Shown here: piece by piece, positions 48,542 through 58,957 of the stretch
Layout: the number at the start of each line of letters is the position of its first letter
How positions within the stretch are numbered: position 1 is the first letter of the stretch
Source: Lasiosphaeria ovina
Lineage: Eukaryota > Ascomycota > Sordariomycetes > Sordariales > Lasiosphaeriaceae
Length of the DNA stretch: 64,000 nt
Reading direction: 5' to 3'
Assembly (NCBI GenBank): GCA_033439765.1
Contig: JAULSN010000001.1
Coordinates: forward strand, 3,410,001-3,474,000
Translations under genes and position numbers: made by a program
Notes under the pieces: model-generated
What the model saw: the letters and a program-made list of their open reading frames with translations, nothing else
Database searches by the model: none
Told to the model about the DNA's origin: nothing

Positions 48542-51006
48542 ATGCGCGTCGCCTCGATCTTGGCCGTTGTCGTCACGGCTGCGGCGGCGGCGGCGGCGGC
48601 AGCAGCGACAAGGCTGCCGGCGGCGAGGAGAGCAGCGCACAGCTTCGGGGACTTTGGGCAGATGGCGAAACGCGACGGGCTCGCGACGTGCACCGACCTG
48701 ACCATCAACAACAACAACGGCGACCGCAAGGTGGCCATCGTGCTGGACAGCTCGGGGTCCATGTACTCCAACGACCGGGGCAACCTGCGGCTGGCGGCTG
48801 GGCGCGCGCTGAACGACTTTCTCGTCTCGAATTCCGAGGCGGCAGCCAGCGGCGCCAAGGCGGACCAGGTCGCCGTCATCGGCTTCTCGGACGCGCCCTA
48901 CGTCGTGTTTGGTCCTGGCGACCCGGGCAACTCGACGGCCGACAGCTCCTTCAGCGAGATCGGCGCTGACGGCGGCACTTTTATCGCTGGCGGCGTCCTC
49001 GAGGCCATCGACCAGATCGGGAACATGTCGGGCACCACGAGGGACAGGAGCGCCATCGTTGTCTTTACCGACGGATCCGTGAGTTCTTCTCCTTCCTTGT
49101 TGTCTCCTTGTCATGACCTTAGGGGGCCGAGGTTGGCTGGCGTGACTGACTGTTTGTTGTTGTTGTTGTTGTTGTTGTTTAGGACTACGACCAAGAGGCG
49201 CTCGTCGACGCCATCAACAACGCGACGGCGTTGGGGATCCGCGTGTCGTTTGGCTTTCTCGACCCGTCCGTGTCGTCGCAGGGCCGGCCGGTGCTGCTCG
49301 CGGTGCGCAACTCCAAGGGCGTGTACGCGACCATCGCGGTGGCGGCCGGGTCGCAGAACTTCATCAACTACGTGCTGCTCAACGGGCTGACGGCCCAGGA
49401 CAACGCGCAGGGGGCCGGCAACCGGCTCCTGGCCGGCCTCGCCACGACCCTGTTCATCAACGGCACGGCGCCCCTGACGTCCGTGTTCCCCGTCGGGTCG
49501 GGCGAGCGCGTCAACTTCACCGTCCAGAGCTTCACGGGCGACCAGCTCGACGTGCAGCTCAAGTACGGCGACCAGGTGCTCGGCAACTCGACCTACTCCG
49601 TCACCCGGAGATCGTTGATATTCCTCAACGCGACGGCCCCCGGCGACGGCCAGATCGACGTTGTCGTGTCTGCCCGCAACTCGCCCACCGACGGCCTCGT
49701 GTCCATCCTGCCCGGCTCGTCGGTGCCTATCAAGAACTGCACCGTCGCCGTGCTCAACGGCCTCGCCCCCGCGAACACCGGCCTCAGCACCGGCGCCAAA
49801 GCCGGCATCGGCGTCGGCGTCACCCTCGGCGTGCTGGCCCTGGCCGGCCTGGGCTTCCTCGCCTTTGCCAAGTTCTTTGCTGGGGGCGCGGCCGGTGCCG
49901 GAGGAGCCGCCGGTGCAAACACGACGGCGCCGACGCCCAACATGGTCAACCACACGGCGCCGCCAAACGGCTTCGACGCCAACACGACGGGCTACAACCC
50001 CGGCGCCGAGAAGCTGGCGCCGCATCCCAGCGTCAACCCCGTGTCCAACGTGCCGAGCGGCGGCGTCACGCCGTCGTACTCGGTCCCGCCCAGCGGCTAC
50101 GAGGCAAACATTGGCGGCCACGGCCTCGCCCACGGCGCTGCGCCCTCGGCCTTGTCATCGGGAGGTGTCGGCGGCGGCGGTGTCGGCGGGTGGGGCGCCA
50201 CGGCGAGCGCTCCGGCCGTGTTTATTCCGCCCATGGTGCCGCCCAACGCCTTCCAGAAGTCGCACCACGGCTCGCAGCCGGGCCCCGAGGAAAACCATAC
50301 CGCGTACAACCCCAACCAGGGCCAATACCAGAACCAGAACCAGTACCAGCCGCAGCTGGGCAGCGGCGGGCCCGACGGCGCGCAGCAGAATCTCGGGACC
50401 AACCCCCACCCCCCGTCGCAGACTCCCTACGGCGGCGGCGGCGGCGGCGAGGGGCACTACTACCACAGCACGCCGCCGCCGCCGCCGAGCACCGTGTCGC
50501 CCAACACGACGGGCTACTCGTCGCCCAACACGACAGGCTTCGATCCCACTGGCGGCGCTGGCGCGAGCCACACGGGGTTCGACACGGGGAACCATACGGG
50601 CTACGACGGCTTCAACACGGGACACCACAGTGGCTACGACGGCTTCAACACCAACAACGCGCCGCCGCACCCAGCACCGAACCAGTTCAGCCAAGGCGGT
50701 AGCAGCGGTCTTGGCCACGGCGGCGGCGGCGGCGGCGGCGGCGGTGGCGATACTGGAACAGGAGGGGGGCCGGGATCAGGAGCAGGTGGAGGAGGGGGAT
50801 TCAACATCCCCGGCCCGCCGTCGTGGCAGCGCTCCGACGACGACAACAAACACCACCACCACCCCTGGCTGTCGCCCGACACGCCCTGCGACCACCCGGA
50901 TTGTCCGCTGCACGCGCCCGGCCACGAGTGCGCGCCGTCGCGCGAGGCGTGCCTGTGCCGCTGCCGCGACCCGAACTGTCCTGTTGCGAGGCGGCAGTGG
51001 AGCTAG
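48542..51006 (+). CDS. Membrane-anchored von Willebrand factor A domain protein with repeat-rich, Cys-tailed cytoplasmic region
   Basis: Exons 48542-49078 and 49183-51006 give 786 aa. An Ala-rich signal peptide (residues 1-22) leads to a vWA domain (about 63-245). Its MIDAS ligands are intact: Asp69, Ser71 and Ser73 in VLDSSGSM, Thr146 in GGTFIAGG, and Asp177 in VVFTDGS. A beta-rich ectodomain with several N-glycosylation sequons follows. One membrane helix spans about 386-411 (GVTLGVLALAGLGFLAF). The remaining 375 residues, probably cytoplasmic, are rich in Gly, Asn, Pro and His. They contain repeated N-[TH]-T-G-[YF] units (for example NHTGYDGFNTG) and poly-Gly. The last 40 residues hold seven Cys (CDHPDCPLHAPGHEC, then CLCRC), possibly metal-binding or palmitoylated. 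A wall or adhesion receptor role is inference; I know no named family with this full layout. Confidence 0.9.
49153..49180 (+). repeat. (TTG)n microsatellite at the intron 3' end
   Basis: About nine TTG triplets on the coding strand end directly at the acceptor AG of the vWA gene intron, forming its T-rich tract. Confidence 0.85.
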
Positions 51007-52281
51007 CTGCCTTCTTTTATTTTCTTGGTTTGCTTGGGAAGTTTTGTTTATTCCCCCCAGAGGGGGGAAAGAGAAAAGAAAAGGGGGGGGGGGGAGGCCG
51101 GGGGGTATTTATTTTTGTTTCTTTCCCCCCCAAGTAGGGTTGAAACGTTCAAGCGTTGGTGTTCTTTCTTATCAGTTACTATATTTATCTCTCTCTATAT
51201 ATGCACATGTATATGTACTCATCAATCGAAAAAATGTCCACCTTTTCAGTAAATTCTTTTGTAATCCGAGTCTTTCAAACACATACACGAGAACTCGGGC
51301 TACTTACTATTGTGAAATATCCAAAACAATGATGTAAAACTCAAGGCAACCATATAGAGTGACTTTATTCAGGGGCTGGAACAAAGCAAACGTAATAAAC
51401 AACTACTACTACTATTCTCCGAATTCCACGTCGCCTGTTTATTTCACCACGAACATGTCTTCGTAATGTTCGATCCGCAGATATGAAGCATGAAAGGAAA
51501 TCTGATTACTAGTCACGTTGGCCTGAGAAACTTGTTTCCCAGTTAACCGAATCTCGTAAACTTCAAGCGCTCTCCTTGCATGGCAAACATCGCAACAGTT
51601 ACTAACCGATGGGGTGCGTGTTGAAGATTTCGGCTATACACGAGGTCTGTCTTCTCGGCACTGGCAAGAAATATGTATTTCCGGCTCTCTCGATATGACA
51701 TCCATCCATTTTCTCGTATACTTTAGACTTTGTTTGGACGACCCCATCCCCATCGCCTCCCGTGCCAGAGTGGCACCCACATAGGAGAGTCCGCACAGAC
51801 ACATAGACACAATTACAGATACGAGGAATATGAGATGCGGGCACGTGTGATAGTGGCCATTGATACGTGTGGCATGCTCATTATTAAGAGGTAGCACAAA
51901 CAAACAAGCCAAGTCTATATGCACGCACTCATCCCAAGTCTGATCCCACACACCCCTCCATTCCAATAAACCATCCTTGACATAAATACCTTTTTGAAGC
52001 CCAACGCCAGGTATGTGCAAAAATCACAGCAGTAGACCACCTCCCTCACGAAACCTGACAAGTCCACCCCCGATCGCTCGGGGACAAGCATGCAGACGTG
52101 CTGCGGGCTACTGTGCAGAGCCCGCCCCGCCCCCCCTTATTAAAGACGTTCGGCCATCGAAGTTCACAAGACAAATGGTGGGTATTAGTGGATATCAGAC
52201 GGTTGAGTGATGTTTTGGTCCAATGACCATGTCGAGGCCAGCGTTCTGACGGGCCGTGTCGGAGCAAGCACCTGGATGCCT
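51007..52281. other. Convergent intergenic region between vWA and adenine phosphoribosyltransferase genes
   Basis: This holds the 3' UTRs of both neighbours. The left part has G- and T-rich tracts and a TCTCTCTATATATG stretch. No coding frame with recognisable content is present. Confidence 0.55.
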
Positions 52282-53331
52282 TTAATCATCCGTCTCAAGA
52301 AGGGTGACGGTGGGCACGCCGTCGAGCTTGTCGCGTCCCTTGAGGAACGGGATTTCCAAGATGAAGAGGTATCCAATCAGATCGCCTCCAAGCTGTTTGA
52401 CGAGAGATCCGGCAGCGGCAGCAGATCCACCTAAGAAGCAACGAATTAGCCTGGAAGAATACAAAAACGAGTAGAAAAGATGTATGACGTGAGGGATAGG
52501 AACGGGCGCAGGGCGATGAGTCAAAACTCGGTGTGAGAATGAGGTGCTCTGGGGGAACGCGGGTTTGCAGCCGGGCCTTGGCGGGGGCGTGTGCTTATTG
52601 GTGGGGCGTTTCCGTTCGGCGCGGGATAGCGCAATGAGAAAAAAAAAAAAAGGAAAAAAGTCAGTGCTCTTACCAGTTGCAATGATGTCGTCCACAACCA
52701 GCACTTTCTGGCCCGGCTTCACCGCACCCTCCTGCATCTGGAAGTAATCTGTGCCATACTCCTTCTCGTAAGCGGCCTCGACGCAGGGGCCGGGCATCTT
52801 GCCCCTCTTGCGGACGGGCACGAAGCTGGAGTTGAGCTGCAGGGCCAGCGAGGGCCCAAAGAGAAAACCCCGCGCGTCCAACCCCACTATGACATCGGGC
52901 TTCGCTAGGGCGGCGTTGCCTGCGCCGGCCACATCGGCGCCGAACTGGAGAACCTGGAGTTCCAGGGCGCGCAGCAGGGTACGGTGGATGTTGGGGTCCT
53001 GGAACAGCGGCAGGATGTCGATGAAGTTGATACCCGGGATGGGGAAGTCGGGGAAGCGCTTCAGGGCGCCGTACAGGCTCATCTTTGTACTGGTGAGTTC
53101 GGCGGCACCGGCGGCGGCGGTGGGGGGCTGTCGTCCCGAGGCATCGTGGCTGGCGGCGGCGGAGGCCGTGGCGGCGGTAGTGTCAGTAGTGTTAGTGGGA
53201 GCGTGAGTGGCGGTAGCGCCGAGGATGGTGCCGCTGCTAGCTAGGACGGCAGCTTCGATCGTCGTCAGGGGGGGTTGATCGCGGCGAGACGACGACGCCA
53301 GATTTTGGGCAACGTCGGCGGTTGAGCTCAT
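52282..53331 (-). CDS. apt1: Adenine phosphoribosyltransferase with N-terminal extension
   Basis: Purine salvage enzyme converting adenine and PRPP to AMP and pyrophosphate in the cytosol. Exons on the minus strand are 53331-52674 and 52430-52282, giving 268 aa. The 243-nt phase-1 intron cuts the PRPP loop, and splicing restores VLVVDDIIATGGSAAAAG (residues 210-227). Other family signatures are FPDFPIPGINFIDILPLF (93-110), VGLDARGFLFGPSLAL (149-164) and VRKRGKMPG. The catalytic core from Met84 is 185 residues, about the size of yeast Apt1. It is preceded by a Thr/Ala-rich extension of 83 residues. Met84 lies at the core boundary and could be an alternative start. The intron carries a long T run on the coding strand. 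Confidence 0.93.
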   Translation of the reverse strand: MSSTADVAQNLASSSRRDQPPLTTIEAAVLASSGTILGATATHAPTNTTDTTAATASAAASHDASGRQPPTAAAGAAELTSTKMSLYGALKRFPDFPIPGINFIDILPLFQDPNIHRTLLRALELQVLQFGADVAGAGNAALAKPDVIVGLDARGFLFGPSLALQLNSSFVPVRKRGKMPGPCVEAAYEKEYGTDYFQMQEGAVKPGQKVLVVDDIIATGKSTDFFPFFFFLIALSRAERKRPTNKHTPPPRPGCKPAFPQSTSFSHRVLTHRPAPVPIPHVIHLFYSFLYSSRLIRCFLGGSAAAAGSLVKQLGGDLIGYLFILEIPFLKGRDKLDGVPTVTLLETDD

Positions 53332-56300
53332 GTTGCAGAGGGAAAAGGGAGAGAGGGAGAAGGAGGGAGGGGAGAGACAAAGATAGGTAGGCACTCAGGC
53401 AGGCAGGTAGGCACTTAGGCAAGCAGGCAGGCAAGGCCGGCTCGTATCTCGCAGCGTAAGAAGTGAGCCACAAAATTTATTACTGGCGCGGCGTGTCGGA
53501 GCGGAGGGTGTGCAGCACGAAATAGCTCGGGGCGTCAGGTCAGCGAGCGAGCGTGAAATCTGGATGGATGGGAATGCAAGGGAAACTTCGAACGGGCGAA
53601 TTGGACACCCTGCCTGATGGAACCTGCCTGGCTCGAGCTGAGGGCGAAAAAAAAAAAGAAATCGACCCCCTTGCAACGAAGGAGTCACAGCTACCTGGAA
53701 GCCCCCATCCTCGCGGTGGAGCCGGGACGGGAGCGACAGGAACTGGACTGGCTGGACAGTCGGTGAGAAGCAGCCCCCCAGTTGCGACATGTGTGTGCAC
53801 AACTCCATTGCTCTCCTGCCCTGCACGACTGACTGCCCTGCACGTCCTCGACGGACCAGCCCGGACATGGGACGAGACGAGGGAGGAGCGAGGCAGGCCA
53901 CTTCCATAGCGGGCAGGGCAGGGACGAAGGCGCGGCTTCCTTTCCTACGTACCCGCATCCATGTTACGGGCGAAGTCGAAGCAGGTGCGGTGGTCTCGAC
54001 GTCTTCTTACACGGAAATGCCCAGTCCCGTACTGGGCTTCCTTTCTGGGATGGTCAGACAGCTCTTGTCATCTATCTTATCGCCAGCAAAGGCAGTCGCA
54101 CCCGCGACAAACAACCCACAGAGCTTCGGCAACAGTCTGGAGACTGAAAAAAAAACGATAAGCCCCGCCGTCACTAGGAACGCTTGATACAAGGTGGGGT
54201 TGGTGAGAACAACCCCGCCATCTTTCAGACCCATGGCCAAATCAGGGGGCACCTAAGGTACAGTAATGAGATACCTTGAGCAAGTACCTGATTCCAGGCA
54301 GGCACAAGACAAGGCCTACTAGCAGTTTGGCTTCCCCATTGACGAAAGAACGGATGAAACTTTTCCTAGCACATACTAAGGTACTTCGTACGCACGTTCA
54401 CGGCACGTCTCATACCCACACTATGCTCGTTGCAAAACAGGAATTGCCAACGCAACGGCCGACCCCTCGCATGGAACACGGCGGAACAAAAAGCCAACTG
54501 CCGGCTCGCAAGCTCACCGAGTTCTGGACTCGGTGTACCTTGAATATCCCGTCAATAAGGTAGTAGGGTAGTATGTCTGTCTGTAGCTATGCACATTACA
54601 TGTGCGTGTACTCCGTACTGTACATACGGTAATCCGTACGTCCGGTGTATCGTGGTACTGCTTTCCACGTAGTTCAACTCACGGCTGTTGTACCCATAAC
54701 CTGCTTCTCACTAGAGTTGACCAGCATAAAACTGATGGACTCTACCCTCAGAGTTGTAAAACAGGCGTGCCATGTCTATAATGAGGTGCCTCAGAAGCCA
54801 GACGGAACCGGCCGCTGTTTGGACACGCCAGAGCCCAGATGCTAGCGAGGTTGCTCAGCTCTCCTAGAGGTATGTAATGCAAGTTGGCTATTGTTTGCAG
54901 CCTCCCGGATGATGCATTCACTTGCTTTTCCAGCCGGAATCTGTGACTAAAACTAGTCTGAGGTGCCACAGGAGCGGCGGCTTTAGTTTGCAGCACCTGC
55001 ATGCATGTGCATGTTATGTAAGGTAAGGTAAGGTATAGACGGTAGCTGCTGCAAAGCAAGCTAGGTATATAAGTGCTACCCCTCCGTGCTTGGTTTTTCC
55101 GGGCCTGCAATGCCCAGGACACGAACATGAGGCGCGATGCTCCTCGACTATTGGCGCATCTCCTAATAGCCTAGACAGCCTTGGAACTAGTAGGATGGGC
55201 CTGTTCCTTTTCATCCGATTGTTGGGGACGCGAACCGACTCTTGACGGTCTAACCTCGTTGGAGGGTGGGTACGCAGTATTTTTGGCGCCCGGATATGTA
55301 CGAACGTACGGAGTAGGGAAGGAGCAATATAAGTCGTGACTTGATCGATGTTGCAGGCGCCACCAATCAAAACCCAATATACACTCGTTGATTATTACGA
55401 GCTGTCTGCCGAGGGGCAAGTCACCTAGAACCAAAGCAAGCCCGCGCAGAGACAGGCCCTGGATAAATTGGCGGCCTTTGATCGGTATCGCAATTCGCAA
55501 AGTCAATAACACGCTCCCTATGGATGGCTTGGCATGGAGCCACTCCCTGGTTGGCGTTGAGTTACAGCGGGTGGTTCAATCAGCCTCAGCCCGATTGGAA
55601 CGCTCGGCCGATTCGCAAATCCCGCCGCCGAAAACACCTTATCGGAGGGCCAGTTCTCTTGCTCATCACGCCTCACACCCACCCCCACACGGGCGGTGGT
55701 AATTCACGCTCGCAACGCCGTCCCCCATCAGCAAACAAGCTCACCACCGTTTCAAGACGTAATAGGATAGCCGGCCCCTTCGGGTCAGCCTAGACCTGGA
55801 CCTGGACTCGCTGGGGAATCCGATCTGCCTTGGGGGCCCATTTTTCGAGTCTTGACACAATCTCTGCCATTTATTCCATACGTACATACGTACGGATACA
55901 AACCGACTCTCCAAGTCCTTCGTACCCTGCACCTCATCCGATCATGGAACCACGCAAAAAGCCGCAGCCGGAACCGTTCCAGCCAGCTGTCGAAAAATAC
56001 CACACCCCGTCAAGTCTAACGTTAGTCCGTCCCATATCGGGAGTTATTTCCCGGGGTTTGACTGGACGCACGGCGGGCGCGACCCGGCAAGCGTCGGTGC
56101 AGCACCACGTTCGCCCGTCCGCCCGATATCTTTTGAGGCCGTAAGCCGCGTCCGAGCTGGCCCCGGTCAAAGCTTTCCCACTTGCTTCCGAGACTGGCAC
56201 GGCACACTTTGTCACCCCGCGGGATGCTGATGATGATGGTTGTTTCTAGCGGACACTCCTCTGACCGCCCATCTGCCTCTCTACCCTGGGATCCCTTGAG

Positions 56301-58957
56301 ATCTGTTGTGTTGCTTCCCACCCCCCTCAAAGACTGACTGTAACCCCACCATCGTCGGATGCTAGCAGACAAAGTATCCGTACAGCACAGCACCTAGTGT
56401 GCGCCAGCCAGTCCGATTGTCGTTCGCCCATTCAGCCCGTCCACACACGTCCGCACCGATCGGGTGGGAGCCTACCATGCCTGCCACCCCAAGAGTGTGA
56501 AGGGGCTGAGTTGCCTCAGCTGCGAGGGATAACATCTGTCTCTCTCCCCCCATCTCCCAACTCTCCACATCCCACTACGCGGGATTGGGGCTTTCCCAGA
56601 TCGCGGGAGACGGGAGCCTTGACGGCGCAGATCGTGCTGGCTAGACCTCGATACCTGAGCTTATTGTTGCTCGTCGTAAGGCTGGAGGAGCGTCTGATCT
56701 TCGTCCCAGCAAGTGATGTCCCAGGTAGGCGGGCAATCAATATTCCCCTAGCCAGACTTGGCCTAGGAGCCAGGCAATTGATTCCCGTCTGTTTCGTTTC
56801 TACGGATGTTCCTACCTTACTACCTAAGGTACCTCACATCCCACCTCGGGTTGGTTCGTTGCCTCGAGCTGTCCACAGCGCATCAGATAGCGCTTTGTAG
56901 CGTCAGTGGAAGGTATTTCGTTCTTACCTCGATTGCAGGTTCCCTAGTTCTATACATCTATGCAGCTGCCTCCGTGCACCTTCTCAACCTTGCTTCGGTC
57001 CGGCATCTGCACCTTCTCGTTTTCGGCCTTGAAAAGGCCTTTTCCATCGACAGGCAGATGGGGGGAGGGCTGCGATGCGACCAAGTCCGTATCGAGATTT
57101 ATCCACGACGACTACTACTACCCGCCACCTATGGTCTCCAAGCGAGCCGCACTAGACGATGCGATACAGATTCGCTCGGCTTGTGATGGCGGGCTGCGTT
57201 CCCGATTGCCCTGCACCACCTAGTTCTAGAGTCCTGGGTGGCCGTCGATGCCCAACCCCAAGCCGGCCCGCCCAACTCGCATAGGTCAGGCCCGTCTGCT
57301 GCTCTGCCCGCATTCTAGGTAGGTACCTGCCTATGAAGTCGTGCAATCTCTCTCTCTCTGTGTGTGTCTCCCTCCGTCTCCGCAGAAATAGGAAGAAAAG
57401 GAAGCCTCGGCATCCGACCCACCCCCCTTTCACCTCGCTGCTATGCTTATGTGTAAGTGAGGTGCCTCCCCCCTCCTCCCTACCACATAGGTAGGGGTAG
57501 CTTCAGCGGGTGGTCGGTTCACATCCCCATCTCTGGCTCCTTCGGATATTAATATTTCCTTTCGGGCTCGTTCTAGAATACCCAGTTTCTTGTTCCTCCA
57601 CGGCTCGCAATGGCGGGCGCGCACTCGAGGCAACGCCTCTTGGTGAGCAGGAAGTACTTCGAGTGAAGTAGGAAAGATTCGGTCGGAAATGCATTTCTTT
57701 GCGCGCATATATTCCTCCTACCTCCCTGAAAAAAAAGAAATGCAATGTTTGCTGGTGAACTTGGTTGAGTTGCGCCCCCAAGACCTCACAGCTCCCTCAC
57801 CGCCTCTCTAGTGTATAGGTTAGCTGTCTCCTTTTAACCCCCATTGGCCGGCGCAGCTGCGTCTTAGCCTCGACCTAAGGTAGGCAAGGCAAGGCAAGGC
57901 AGCTTGCCCCCGCAGCCCAGAGCTTTCACCAGGACACCGCCGGAACAGCTCCTGCGTTACGGGATCCTCACGGCGAGGCGTGGGGATAACGGAAGGAAAC
58001 GGAATGTGTGTTCTCCCGTCCGTAGGTTTGTGCAACAGTCGAAGTCCGGCCAAGTCCTCTCACCCCTTTCTCAAGTCCCCTTTGAACCCACACCACCAGT
58101 ACTTGGACGTGGGCGCATGCTTATATCGCCGTCATTTTATCGCATGTACTAATGAGTCGTCTGACCTTGCCAGGTTTAGAAAGACTGTGAAAGTAGACAG
58201 GAGACGAGGATGTAAATTTAACAATGACAGAGGGAAAATAAATAGACAAAGCCGGGGCATTCTTCTCTATTTACCCTCTACCTATTAAGGAAGGAATATA
58301 GGGGCTGTGTCAAAACAATAACAACAACAGCAACAAAAATCAAAAAGTCAAGAACCAGGCTGAATTAATTATTATAGAAAGAGTGAGAAAAAAAGAAACA
58401 GCCACGACAAGTCGCTATCTACCATCTACTATCTACTAGCAATATCTACTGACTGGTCCCGATTTCTCTATCTCTCTTTCGTTCGTTTCCCCTCTTTCTT
58501 CATCATCATCCCTCGCGCCCACTCCCTCTTCAACGGGGCACAAACAATTCAAACAAAAGGCTCGGCAATGCTATTGACAACAACAACAAAAAGTATAAAA
58601 AAAATGGGTATCATGCAGCTGTAGTCAGAAGTTTATCCCCGTGTCTTTCCCCTCTGTCTCTGTCTAGGGAAAAGGTGAAAGAAAGAAAACAAAAAAGAGA
58701 AGATAGGAAGAAAAGAAAATCCAACGCCTAGCCAAGGCAGCTTGGATTTCCATGATTTGCTTGCTTGCTCGCAGCCGTCCTGCCCTGCCCGCCCGTGGGT
58801 ATATGCATGTACGGTGTACGGGCGCAGGTTTCCGGAGGAGCGGTTTCAGTGTCAAGAGGATTAGATTGGAGCGTTGGAAACACGACAAGCAACGTCCGCG
58901 TCACGTCAACTTCGTGTGTGTGATTTTCCAAAAAGAAAAGGAAGTACCGGCGGCGTT
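53332..58957. other. Gene-poor stretch with one small-ORF candidate
   Basis: Apart from the short frame at 54007-54234 I see no plausible gene. The left end holds the promoter of the phosphoribosyltransferase gene. The right end (about 58150-58957) is A-rich and is probably the 3' UTR of the minus-strand membrane protein gene. Copies of GTACTCCGTAC at 54608-54618 and 55306-55315, ACCTAAGGTA-type motifs and a (GTAAG)3 repeat at 55018-55034 are present. Confidence 0.55.
54007..54234 (-). CDS. Candidate small single-pass membrane protein
   Basis: An ATG-initiated frame of 75 codons. A hydrophobic segment (AFLVTAGLIVFFSVSRLLP) is followed by GLFVAGATAFAGDKIDDK, a pattern closer to a genuine membrane protein than to the random frames nearby. 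An acceptor-like CTTAG lies 18 bases upstream, so it could instead be the last exon of a longer gene whose earlier exons I could not find. No family is recognised. Confidence 0.3.
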   Translation of the reverse strand: MGLKDGGVVLTNPTLYQAFLVTAGLIVFFSVSRLLPKLCGLFVAGATAFAGDKIDDKSCLTIPERKPSTGLGISV

